Shown: piece after piece, positions 7,833 to 14,951 of the stretch
Position numbering within the stretch: position 1 is the first letter of the stretch
Layout: each line of letters begins with the position of its first letter
Source of the DNA: an uncultured Clostridia bacterium
Lineage (GTDB): Bacteria > Bacillota > Clostridia > Saccharofermentanales > Saccharofermentanaceae
Direction: 5' to 3'
Length of the DNA: 37,748 nucleotides
NCBI GenBank assembly: GCA_946187935.1
Contig: CAMHSJ010000015.1
Coordinates: 1 to 37,748, forward strand
The notes under the pieces: model-generated
Databases searched by the model: none
What the model saw: the letters and a program-made list of their open reading frames with translations, nothing else
What the model was told of the DNA's origin: nothing
Translations under genes and position numbers: made by a program

Positions 7833-7867
7833 TTAAAGGCTCCGGGTTTAATCCCCTGAGCCTTTAA
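7833..7867. terminator. Bidirectional terminator
   Basis: TTAAAGGCTC (7833-7842) pairs with GAGCCTTTAA (7858-7867), with an inner GGG/CCC extension. It sits between the convergent lipoprotein and protease genes. The T tracts are short on both strands but present, so it can serve both genes. Confidence 0.75.
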
Positions 7868-7890
7868 TTGTATTATCAGCAGTCCTGATG

Positions 7891-9078
7891 TCATCTGATC
7901 ATTATCTGGAACTCAGGATGCTCGTTAATGGCATCATCGCCCGGGATAATGGTAACGGTGTAATGATCAGGCTCAAGATCGACATTATATGTGACCATGC
8001 GGACCGCATCTTCAGGGAATTCGGCATTGATTATATTGCTCCCGGAATCACCGTCAATCCTTATCGTATAGCTGCCTTCAGCATTTATGAGCGTTGCTGC
8101 CACTGTAGCGCTTCGGCTTTCTTCCACATCAAAATCTATCATGGAACATTCCTTGTCATCTTCTGTTACCACATAACTGAAGGTAGTGTTAAGGATCATG
8201 CTGTGAGAAAACTTGACAGCAGTGAAGGCAATGCCCGATATGAGCATTACGGCTGATAAGATGCCTGCATAAAGGAATCTTATCTTTTTGTGTCCTTTGG
8301 GGTCTACGAGCATGACGCCGAGCGTGATGATGACAGGGCATAAGAATCCTAATATCAGGTAGATGCCGAAGACAGCGGAATAGTCAGCATTAGAAGCTGC
8401 AGCCATCGTGGCTTCGTTCTGCCCGGACAGGTATGTCATTGATATGGATATAAGATTGTTCGTAAAGTGCATCAGCATCGCTAGAAGGATATTGTTCTTC
8501 TTTACCAGGACAAAGCTGAACAGCATTCCGATGAACATCGTTGGCAGGAAACGCAGGACTGTCACATGGAATAATCCGAAGAACAATCCCATGATGAGTA
8601 CTATGACCCAGTCATGCTTAAGGCTCCTGAAATTGCTCAAGATTGCTCCTCTGTTGATCGCCTCTTCGCAAACAGCAGGCATCAGAGCGACTATCAGAAC
8701 TGCGAGAGGATAGTTGAGATTGCCGTAGATGAAATCCGTAAGGGGGGTGATCTCAGCAACGCTTGAGGGCAGGACCATTGCAGTGAAGCACAAAAGGAGC
8801 ACCGAGACAGGGAAGGAGCCTATGACGATGAGGATGCATCCTATGAACTCAGATACCTTTATCTTCTTTACAGGGAATACTTCTCTTATCTTGACCTTGC
8901 GTATCAGACAGAAGACGATCGCGATTATCAGAAGACCAATTTCTGTGATTATAAGTCCGGGTATTCCAAGCTTGATCTGAAGCGGAGATGCGACAAATAT
9001 CAGGAATGCCAGCACTGCTCCAAACAGAGCAATACCCATCCAAGGGCGCAGTCTGCCCTGTTCACTTATCTTTTCCAT
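7891..9078 (-). CDS. CPBP family protease with C-terminal exported domain
   Basis: This 395-residue protein has the CPBP motifs E138-E139 with R143 (CEEAINRG), H171 (FGLFH) and H204...N208 (HFTNN) within about eight hydrophobic segments. A further hydrophobic helix (about 262-282) leads into a roughly 110-residue hydrophilic C-terminal domain (286-395) with beta-strand patterns (SYVVTEDDKECSMIDFDVEES, split by turns; GSYTIRIDGD). That domain is not part of the usual family. It probably lies outside the cell and could bind the substrate or sense the envelope. TAGGAGGA precedes the ATG. It is the last gene of the padR-DUF2812 operon, 41 nt after DUF2812, so it is probably under PadR control. 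Confidence 0.85.
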   Translation of the reverse strand: MEKISEQGRLRPWMGIALFGAVLAFLIFVASPLQIKLGIPGLIITEIGLLIIAIVFCLIRKVKIREVFPVKKIKVSEFIGCILIVIGSFPVSVLLLCFTAMVLPSSVAEITPLTDFIYGNLNYPLAVLIVALMPAVCEEAINRGAILSNFRSLKHDWVIVLIMGLFFGLFHVTVLRFLPTMFIGMLFSFVLVKKNNILLAMLMHFTNNLISISMTYLSGQNEATMAAASNADYSAVFGIYLILGFLCPVIITLGVMLVDPKGHKKIRFLYAGILSAVMLISGIAFTAVKFSHSMILNTTFSYVVTEDDKECSMIDFDVEESRSATVAATLINAEGSYTIRIDGDSGSNIINAEFPEDAVRMVTYNVDLEPDHYTVTIIPGDDAINEHPEFQIMIR

Positions 9079-9119
9079 AAGTAAATCCTCCTAAAATTTG
9101 TAGAATTGTTTTTTGTTTG

Positions 9120-9698
9120 TTATTCGTGAAGCTGACGTTCTTTTTTAAGCTTTTTGATGTTTGCGTAAGCCTTGACCGCAGCTATGAATGATGCGATGCA
9201 CAGAGAAAAACATATGACTGTGCATATTATGTTCAGAGTCATGAACCTGCCCTGAGCTTTAGCTGCAATTATCACGACAGAGAGATTAAGAAGGCCGGCC
9301 AGCAGTGTAAAGATGATCAGGAAGACCAGATATCCTGCCATGACTTTCTGATAGTTGATCTTGGAGTCAATGTCGGAATATAGTTCTATCCCGTCAGGAT
9401 AGTCTTCCTTAAGCGCTCTTGTATATACCCAGCATGTTCCGGGGTAGTTAAGATAGCAGACGACATTTATTCCCATTTCTTCCAGGAACTTAAAGTACTT
9501 TATGTTGTCATCACTGCCTGATGAACCTTTAAGGAAAATGGATTTGTAGATGTATCTGTCGGGTTCTGTTTCTTCGAAATCAAATCTGAGCCTGCCTGCA
9601 TGCTTAAGAGAGTATCCGTGCTGTGCCATCTCATTGATCCAGGCCTGCTCTTTCTCAAGCTGCCAGATAAAGAACACTTTGTAAAATGATCTCAGCAT
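9120..9698 (-). CDS. DUF2812 membrane protein
   Basis: This 192-residue protein fits DUF2812. The N-terminal region FFIWQLEKEQAWINEMAQHGYSL (split here by description: WINEMA then HGY) is typical, followed by a roughly 110-residue cytoplasmic domain. Two transmembrane helices (about 120-140 and 150-173) precede a Lys-rich tail. DUF2812 genes are typically linked to PadR regulators, as here. The stop of padR and this ATG are one base apart, and GGGAGGA lies inside the padR end, so translation is coupled. The function of the family is unknown; a role with PadR in sensing membrane or drug stress is an inference. Confidence 0.85.
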   Translation of the reverse strand: MLRSFYKVFFIWQLEKEQAWINEMAQHGYSLKHAGRLRFDFEETEPDRYIYKSIFLKGSSGSDDNIKYFKFLEEMGINVVCYLNYPGTCWVYTRALKEDYPDGIELYSDIDSKINYQKVMAGYLVFLIIFTLLAGLLNLSVVIIAAKAQGRFMTLNIICTVICFSLCIASFIAAVKAYANIKKLKKERQLHE

Positions 9699-9699
9699 A

Positions 9700-10011
9700 T
9701 CAGTTTCCTCCCAATAACCTGTTGCCGTTATCTACAAGCTCTGAGAGTCTTGACAGTTCTTCCTTGAGGACTGTCTTGCCGCTGTTTGTTATAACGTATT
9801 CTTTTTTGCGGCTCTCAGGGTTTTCCGGCAGGGCATCTATCCATCCTTTGTCCACGAGTGAATTAAGCGCACCGTAAAGCGTGCCTGCGGCGAGCTTTAC
9901 GCGGCCGTTTGAAAGCTTCTCAACATTCTGGATTATTCCGTATCCGTGAAGCGGCTTCTGAAGCGAGAGCATTATGTAGAAGACTGCTTCTGTCAATGCT
10001 GTCTGTGGCAT
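9700..10011 (-). CDS. PadR-family transcriptional regulator
   Basis: This 103-residue protein is a compact PadR winged-helix repressor. It shows LTEAVFYIMLSL, KPLHGYGI (19-26), the recognition region AAGTLYGALNSLVDKGWI (41-58) and the wing RKKEYVITNSGK (68-79), followed by a C-terminal dimerisation helix. ATG 10011 is preferred because AAGGAGG lies just upstream and the family begins at this point; a longer frame to 10086 would run through the promoter and operators. Two identical-consensus palindromes in its own promoter (10029-10047 and 10060-10078) point to autorepression. It leads the operon padR-DUF2812-CPBP. Confidence 0.9.
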   Translation of the reverse strand: MPQTALTEAVFYIMLSLQKPLHGYGIIQNVEKLSNGRVKLAAGTLYGALNSLVDKGWIDALPENPESRKKEYVITNSGKTVLKEELSRLSELVDNGNRLLGGN

Positions 10012-10028
10012 GTTATCTATCCTCCTTC

Positions 10029-10047
10029 TATATCGGCTACCGATATA
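10029..10047. promoter_or_regulatory. Palindromic operator 1 (padR leader)
   Basis: TATATCGG-CTA-CCGATATA is a perfect 8-bp inverted repeat. It lies between the predicted padR transcription start and its ribosome binding site. It shares the form TATATCGNNNNNCGATATA with operator 2, and the two centres are 31 bp apart, close to three helical turns. Binding by PadR is inferred. Confidence 0.75.
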
Positions 10048-10057
10048 TCGTAGCTCG

Positions 10058-10086
10058 AGTATATCGTCTCCCGATATAGTTGTCAA
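10058..10086 (-). promoter_or_regulatory. padR operon promoter
   Basis: On the minus strand, TTGACA (complement of 10081-10086) and TATACT (complement of 10058-10063) are separated by exactly 17 nt, close to the sigma-A consensus. Transcription should begin near 10051, giving a leader of about 40 nt before padR. Operator 2 fills the spacer, so a bound repressor would block RNA polymerase. Confidence 0.8.
10060..10078. promoter_or_regulatory. Palindromic operator 2 (padR promoter spacer)
   Basis: TATATCG-TCTCC-CGATATA has perfect 7-bp arms and lies between the -35 and -10 boxes of the padR promoter, partly covering the -10. It matches operator 1 in arms and spacing. It is also about 45 nt from the start of the divergent gene at 10123, so it may influence that gene too. 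Confidence 0.75.
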
Positions 10087-10109
10087 GTGCCTGCTGATGA
10101 TCTTTGGGG

Positions 10110-10123
10110 TATAATCTTAAACA
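10110..10123 (+). promoter_or_regulatory. -10 box directly before the ATG of gene 10123
   Basis: TATAAT (10110-10115) is followed by 7 nt and then the ATG at 10123. Normal spacing would place the transcript start at or beside the start codon, which would make the mRNA leaderless. There is no good -35 box; GGGG (10106-10109) could act as a poor ribosome site only if transcription began further upstream. Confidence 0.45.
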
Positions 10124-10557
10124 TGAGAAAGATCTTTGCCTGGGAACCATGGTTCTTTATAGTCTTTGGACTATTTCATATCCACAGGATATGGGGTCTT
10201 TTTGACAGGCAAGGTTATGCGTCTTTCTGGACAGGTATAATGGAAAACAAGGGGTGGCCGTACTTTTCCATAATGGGAGTCCTGGCGTCTTTGTGTTTGC
10301 TCGGCATCGTCACATTCATCAGGCAGAGAGGGCAAAACTACTGGTGGAGATGGATTTATCTCTGTGGCGGAGGATATCTTCTTTTCGATCTTTTTGCTAT
10401 AGCAACTGGTCTTGGCTTTTGGCAAGTGCTCCTTGATAAGATGTTTGATACCCGATCTCCTTACTGGAACCTTATCTGGGGATTTTTCATCTTAATGGGA
10501 ACAGCGGTGTTCATATTGGGAATAAGCCTTTTAAGGCGCAGGAGGGCAGATGGATAA
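10123..10557 (+). CDS. Small membrane protein divergent from padR
   Basis: This 144-residue protein is tryptophan- and phenylalanine-rich with about four transmembrane helices (roughly 8-24, 45-62, 73-95 and 115-136) and a C-terminal RRRR stretch that should lie in the cytoplasm. No family was recognised. ATG 10123 was chosen over an earlier in-frame ATG at 10087, which would start next to the padR -35 box. A TATAAT lies only 7 nt before the ATG. The gene diverges from padR across the operator region and overlaps the next membrane gene by 8 nt, indicating one transcript and coupled translation. Confidence 0.65.
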   Translation: MRKIFAWEPWFFIVFGLFHIHRIWGLFDRQGYASFWTGIMENKGWPYFSIMGVLASLCLLGIVTFIRQRGQNYWWRWIYLCGGGYLLFDLFAIATGLGFWQVLLDKMFDTRSPYWNLIWGFFILMGTAVFILGISLLRRRRADG

Positions 10558-11035
10558 CGCGTTAAGATTTACAAGTTCTATCCTTACGGGCAGTGTCCAG
10601 ATGACAGCGGCTTTTCTTATATATGCCGTACTTGCTTTTCTGATGTGGAAAAGCTCCCGCAAGAGCGGCAAGGCTGAAGGCGCGGGAATAGCGATGCTGA
10701 TATCTGCCATCCCGGGACTTGTCATGGCGCTTCTCCCCATCGGTATGTGGGCGGTAGCGTTTGTGAGAATGAGCAGTCAGATCCGTGAAGGCGTATTTGA
10801 GTATGCGGATTTTATGAGCAGGAATTCTTTCCTGTACGACTTTCCTTCGCTTCTTGCTATGGCTGCCGTATTTGTGTTTCCCATCTTCAGCGTGACCTCT
10901 ATAGTGTGCGGCGGTCTGTTTATCATAAAGAAGGCAAGCAAGGCATTGGGGATACTGTCTTTAGTACTCGGAGTATTGTCTCTCGGATTCTTCGGACTCT
11001 TGAGCCTTATTGCCATAGCATTAAGGTTTGGTTAA
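10550..11035 (+). CDS. Small polytopic membrane protein, unknown family
   Basis: This 161-residue protein has about four hydrophobic segments (roughly 10-33, 46-72, 98-125 and 132-158). The last half (SLLAMAAVFVFPIFSV, GGLFIIKKASKALGILSLVLG) resembles short DUF4190-like integral membrane proteins, but the match is weak. AGGAGGG lies just before the ATG, inside the end of the preceding gene, with which it overlaps by 8 nt. The GNAT gene follows after 11 nt, with AAAGGAG starting at the end of this gene. The three look like one operon divergent from padR. Confidence 0.65.
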   Translation: MDNALRFTSSILTGSVQMTAAFLIYAVLAFLMWKSSRKSGKAEGAGIAMLISAIPGLVMALLPIGMWAVAFVRMSSQIREGVFEYADFMSRNSFLYDFPSLLAMAAVFVFPIFSVTSIVCGGLFIIKKASKALGILSLVLGVLSLGFFGLLSLIAIALRFG

Positions 11036-11046
11036 AGGAGTTATCT

Positions 11047-11520
11047 ATGGACATAAGAAGATTTGCCCAAAGCGATGCCGCGGCAGTATCTGATCTTATC
11101 AGAAAGACGGTCAAGATCTCTAACAGCAGGGATTACCCGCCTGAGGTAATAGAATTATTGGATAAGACGGAAACTCCTGAACATGTGCTTGAGAGGGCTT
11201 CATGGACGCATTTTTATGTGGCGGAAGAAGACGGCAGAATAATAGCCTGCGGAGCGATAGGACCTTTCTGGGGCAGGGAGGATGAGAGCTCTCTTTTTAC
11301 CATATTCGTTGACCCTGAATATCAGGGAAGGGGCATAGGAAGATCTGTTGTCTTAACGCTCGAAAAGGATGAGTTCTTCCTTCGCGCAAAAAGGATAGAG
11401 ATACCTGCCTCCATCACGGGTGTGCCTTTCTACAGAAAGCTCGGCTATGACTATAAGAACGGCATAAAAGAACCGGATGAGGAACATATCATCCGGCTCG
11501 AGAAGATAAGGGAAGTATAA
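11047..11520 (+). CDS. GNAT family N-acetyltransferase
   Basis: This 157-residue protein has the GNAT fold with the acetyl-CoA pyrophosphate loop Q93-G98 (QGRGIG), preceded by the strand SSLFTIFVDPEY and followed by a helix; VPFYRKLGYDY near the C-terminus is the usual motif B. It matches the usual length of a single GNAT domain. AAAGGAG (11034-11040) lies 6 nt before the ATG, so the longer upstream frame was rejected. The acetylated substrate cannot be told. It ends three bases before the convergent guanine deaminase gene. Confidence 0.88.
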   Translation: MDIRRFAQSDAAAVSDLIRKTVKISNSRDYPPEVIELLDKTETPEHVLERASWTHFYVAEEDGRIIACGAIGPFWGREDESSLFTIFVDPEYQGRGIGRSVVLTLEKDEFFLRAKRIEIPASITGVPFYRKLGYDYKNGIKEPDEEHIIRLEKIREV

Positions 11521-11523
11521 AGA

Positions 11524-11988
11524 TCAGTAGATCGTTTTGTTCTCATCACCGGCGAAAGCTTCAAATGCTCTTATCGTCTCATCGCGGTCCATAGGGGTCA
11601 GATCGAGAACGTCATCTTTGTTATTACCCTTGATGAAGTCATAGATATAATCGTCTCTGAATCCTATTGCGGCAGCATCTTCTTTGGTATTGCCGAAATA
11701 GACTTTTTTGATGTTGGCCCATATCGCGGCAGACAGGCACATGGGGCAGGGATAGCACGAGGTGTAGAGTTCGCAGCCTGTAAGATCATATGAGCCGATG
11801 TTATTGCAGGCATCCCTTATTGCAGAGATCTCGGCATGCGCGGTGGGATCGTTGCTCTTAAGGACCATGTTCTTGCCCATGCCGATGATGAGCCCGTCCT
11901 TTACGATGCAGGCACCGAAGGGACCGCCTTCTTTGGTCTTCAGGTTATCTTCGGAAAGCTCTTTTGCGATCTTCATGTATTCGTTCAT
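11524..11988 (-). CDS. guaD: Guanine deaminase
   Basis: This 154-residue cytidine-deaminase-fold enzyme has the zinc site H51-A-E53 (NDPTAHAE) and P80-C81-x-x-C84 (PCPMC). It matches the short bacterial GuaD type in length, in GGPFGACIVKDG near the start, in AAAIGFRDDYIY in the middle and in the tyrosine at the very end. The reaction is guanine to xanthine plus ammonia, in the cytoplasm, for purine salvage or nitrogen supply. The related tRNA adenosine deaminase TadA usually differs in the C-terminal half, so GuaD is preferred. AAAGGAGG precedes the ATG, and a TGGTATAGA extended -10 lies further upstream. It is convergent with the GNAT gene, with a three-base gap and no clear terminator. Confidence 0.82.
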   Translation of the reverse strand: MNEYMKIAKELSEDNLKTKEGGPFGACIVKDGLIIGMGKNMVLKSNDPTAHAEISAIRDACNNIGSYDLTGCELYTSCYPCPMCLSAAIWANIKKVYFGNTKEDAAAIGFRDDYIYDFIKGNNKDDVLDLTPMDRDETIRAFEAFAGDENKTIY

Positions 11989-12065
11989 GCCTTTGCCTCC
12001 TTTTGCTGTGCTGCCTTTATTCTATACCATTGTCAGATGAACCTGAAACGCTTGTAATGATTATT

Positions 12066-12094
12066 TGACATATCTAAAAGAACAGAATATCCTC
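12066..12094 (+). promoter_or_regulatory. Promoter of the PrsW-family gene
   Basis: TTGACA (12066-12071) and TATCCT (12089-12094) are spaced by 17 nt. The start of transcription would be near 12101, giving a leader of about 36 nt. AGGGAG lies before the ATG at 12137. Confidence 0.75.
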
Positions 12095-12136
12095 TTAACG
12101 TGCATTTAATAATATTCATGTAGGGAGATATGAGAT

Positions 12137-12973
12137 ATGGGAATAGCGATAATCATATTTGTTTTGGCTACGGTTCCAGCAATAGTCCTGTTTACCATGA
12201 CAAGAAAGCTCGATAAGAAGGAGAAGGAATCTCCGGGACTGTTAGTGTCTATCATGCTGATGGAGATACCGTTCCTTATTGCCACCATTATCGCTGAGGG
12301 CCTTTTGCAGAGCGCACTCTCGTTTACAACGGGCGGAGATATGAATAACATCATATTCGTTGCACTTTACTGCTTCCTCATAATAGGTCCTGCAGAAGAG
12401 ATCTTCAAGCTCCTGGGCGCCAAGATCCCGACATGGAGAAGCCGCGAATTCAACTGTAAGTTTGACGGTATCGTTTACTGCACCACATCTGCTCTGACGT
12501 TTGCTTTCATCGAGAACATCATGTATGTCCTTACCGCAAACGGAGCTCTTGTTACAGCCATAATGAGAGCTGTCTGCTGTTTCCCGGGACACTTTATGTA
12601 CGGCGTTATCATGGGCGTTTTCTACAGCAGGGCAAAGATAGCAGACAACTTCGGACTCAAGAAAAAGAAGAACTTGAATCTCTTCCTTGCAGTCCTTATA
12701 CCTGCTCTTATCCACGGACTCTACGATACATTGTGCTTCTCAATGACTCCTCTTTATACGTTATATGATCATGCTAAGGGCAGCCAGAAGGATGTGTTCA
12801 TGGTTGAGATACTGGCAATGTTCCTCCTGCTGATATTAGTCATCATAGGAACATACATCACACTGTTCATCACTGTTATAAAGCAGTCCAAGTCTGATTA
12901 TTACTTTGCTCCTGCATACAAGAAACCGCAGAAGAAAAAGATCGTAAACGAGAATCCTGACGGTCTTGAATGA
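12137..12973 (+). CDS. PrsW-family intramembrane metalloprotease
   Basis: This 278-residue polytopic protein has the PrsW motifs: E87-E88 with K91 (PAEEIFKLLGAK), E126-N127 (FAFIENIMY), H152 (FPGHFMYG) and H193...D197 (LIHGLYD). PrsW in Bacillus cleaves an anti-sigma factor at site 1 in response to antimicrobial peptides. No sigma/anti-sigma pair is near here, so the target is unknown. About seven hydrophobic helices are visible and the C-terminal tail is Lys-rich. It is monocistronic, with a clear promoter and AGGGAG. Homology to the family is strong; the physiological role is not shown. Confidence 0.87.
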   Translation: MGIAIIIFVLATVPAIVLFTMTRKLDKKEKESPGLLVSIMLMEIPFLIATIIAEGLLQSALSFTTGGDMNNIIFVALYCFLIIGPAEEIFKLLGAKIPTWRSREFNCKFDGIVYCTTSALTFAFIENIMYVLTANGALVTAIMRAVCCFPGHFMYGVIMGVFYSRAKIADNFGLKKKKNLNLFLAVLIPALIHGLYDTLCFSMTPLYTLYDHAKGSQKDVFMVEILAMFLLLILVIIGTYITLFITVIKQSKSDYYFAPAYKKPQKKKIVNENPDGLE

Positions 12974-13055
12974 CAGTTTTCTTTTTTGTAATGTTACGGA
13001 GAAGTTAACAAAAAGAATAGATTTATAAAACTCTGTCAGCAAACCTCATTTATCT

Positions 13056-13097
13056 TTGTTGCGCGTGATAACATAGCATTATATTAATGCGCACGCG
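13056..13097 (+). promoter_or_regulatory. Promoter with nested palindrome before the FIST-GGDEF gene
   Basis: TTGTTG (13056-13061) and TATATT (13080-13085), 18 nt apart, form a likely promoter. The -10 box is the centre of a 15-nt palindrome, GCATTA-TAT-TAATGC (13076-13090). Outside it, CGCGTG and CACGCG form a second pair of arms. A repressor site is a reasonable inference. Confidence 0.5.
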
Positions 13098-13112
13098 AGG
13101 CAAGGTTGATCT

Positions 13113-14858
13113 ATGAGACAGTTTCAGTTTAAAGTCGAAGACGGGAACGGATTCCGGAGGGAACTGTTCAAATTTAAGCAGTGGCTTGGCTCTAATATTG
13201 TTTCAAACGTATTGTTCCAGATCTATACCGAGATGCTGGACAGAGAGCCTTTTGAGGCAGTCTGCAGGATAATAGAAGAGGAGATGCCTGACAGTTACTA
13301 TGTAGGCTGCTCATCTAACGGCTGCATAATGAACGGTGATTTCTGCCCTGGCACCATAGTGGTCGTGTGCACTGTTTTCGAGTACCAGTCAACAAGCATT
13401 AAGGTCCTTGCCAAAGAACTCACTTCCGAGACTCAGTTTGAAGTTGCTGATTATCTTAAGGATGTGACAGACGAATGCCGGTGGGTCAAGGCTGTCAGCA
13501 TGATGCTCACGATCCGCGGCATGTCGATGACGGGCTTCTGTGACCGCCTGAGCGACATAAGACCTGACATCATGGTCTTCGGAGGCGGCGCATTCAGTGT
13601 GGACATCAATGAAGACAAAGCTTTCGTATATTCCAAGGAAGGCGGATATATGGAGCACGGAGTCGTCTTCGTGTTGCTGGGCGGCGAGGATTTCAATGTG
13701 AGCGCCACATATGTCACAGGCTGGAAGCCTCTGGGAAGAGAGCTCGAAGTGACATCTTCCGAAGGTGATATCTTAAGGCTGCTCAACAACAAGCCTGCTT
13801 TTGACATCTACTATCATTATCTGCACATACATAACGATGAGAGTTTTTTCTATAACACGTTGGAATTCCCGTTCCTCTATGAGCACCACGGGATAGATAT
13901 CCTAAGGGCGCCCATATCGGGCAATCCTGACGGTTCCCTGACCATGACTGCCGACATCGATATGAACGTAAAGGCCAAGATCGCATACGGCGATCCGTGG
14001 ACCATACTCAATTCGATCAGGGAGAAGAGCCTTGAGATCTACGATTTTGCTCCTGAGGCCATATGTGTATACTCATGCGCTGCCAGGAGAACATACTGGG
14101 GCAATGATGAAGTCGGCAAGGAAACACTGCAGTTTCAGAGTATCGCTCCGACATCGGGATTCTATACTTCAGGTGAATTCTTAAGAACGGGCCGTTTCGT
14201 AAACCAGCATAACGTAACACTTGTCATAGCTGCCATGCGCGAAGGCCCGAAGCGTGATCTTCCTGCCATCGAACACCAGGAGGAGCAGCTTTCAGGCAAG
14301 ATATCGATGATCAACCGTCTCGCGACATTTATCAATGCCACGACGGAAGAACTTGTCCAGTCTACTGACAGGCTTGCGCTTATGGCCATAACTGACGGTC
14401 TTACAGGTCTGTTTAACCGTACCGAGATCCAGCGCAGGATCATTGATAAGATGAATACCTGTGACAGCTCGGGCATCTTCCTTGTAATGATAGACATAGA
14501 CAACTTCAAGAAGGTCAATGACACGTACGGACATGATGAAGGCGATAACGTAATCAGAGCTTTATCAAGACTGATCCTTCAGATATTCCACAGTGAAAGC
14601 ATCGATTCCGGCAGATGGGGCGGGGAAGAGTTCATGATGCTCTTTAAGGATACGGATTATGAATATGTTTACAGTATTGCAGAGAAGCTCAGGACGGGCT
14701 TTTCTGAAGAGCTTTTCGAGAAGGCCGGTCCGCAGACTGTCAGCATCGGTATCACTAACGCATTAGAAGGCGAGAGCGCGGATGCAGTCTGCTCACGTGT
14801 AGATAAGGCTCTCTATGCGGCCAAGACGACCGGAAAGAACAAGATAATCAAGCTGTAA
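13113..14858 (+). CDS. FIST sensor-GGDEF diguanylate cyclase
   Basis: This 581-residue protein has no membrane segment. The N-terminal 220 residues match the FIST N domain (YYVGCSSNGCIMNGD; IMVFGGGAFS), a sensory domain thought to bind small ligands such as amino acids. Residues of about 235-390 match FIST_C, including the typical SCAARR. A short helical linker (about 395-425) leads to a GGDEF domain with DGLTGLFNR, the DIDNFKKVNDTYGHDEGD metal and substrate segment, and GGEEF near 503. The active site is intact, so it should make c-di-GMP from GTP. The RxxD inhibitory site normally five residues before GGEEF is absent (SESI there), so product feedback is not expected. It directly precedes the iorA operon, which suggests its ligand could be related. 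Confidence 0.88.
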   Translation: MRQFQFKVEDGNGFRRELFKFKQWLGSNIVSNVLFQIYTEMLDREPFEAVCRIIEEEMPDSYYVGCSSNGCIMNGDFCPGTIVVVCTVFEYQSTSIKVLAKELTSETQFEVADYLKDVTDECRWVKAVSMMLTIRGMSMTGFCDRLSDIRPDIMVFGGGAFSVDINEDKAFVYSKEGGYMEHGVVFVLLGGEDFNVSATYVTGWKPLGRELEVTSSEGDILRLLNNKPAFDIYYHYLHIHNDESFFYNTLEFPFLYEHHGIDILRAPISGNPDGSLTMTADIDMNVKAKIAYGDPWTILNSIREKSLEIYDFAPEAICVYSCAARRTYWGNDEVGKETLQFQSIAPTSGFYTSGEFLRTGRFVNQHNVTLVIAAMREGPKRDLPAIEHQEEQLSGKISMINRLATFINATTEELVQSTDRLALMAITDGLTGLFNRTEIQRRIIDKMNTCDSSGIFLVMIDIDNFKKVNDTYGHDEGDNVIRALSRLILQIFHSESIDSGRWGGEEFMMLFKDTDYEYVYSIAEKLRTGFSEELFEKAGPQTVSIGITNALEGESADAVCSRVDKALYAAKTTGKNKIIKL

Positions 14859-14951
14859 ACTGATCCCTCGCCTTTTTATTAATACTGTATTTAGAGCTTG
14901 TTTTGTAGTATCATAAGCAAGGTTATTTTGAATGATTCAGGAGATTTTACA

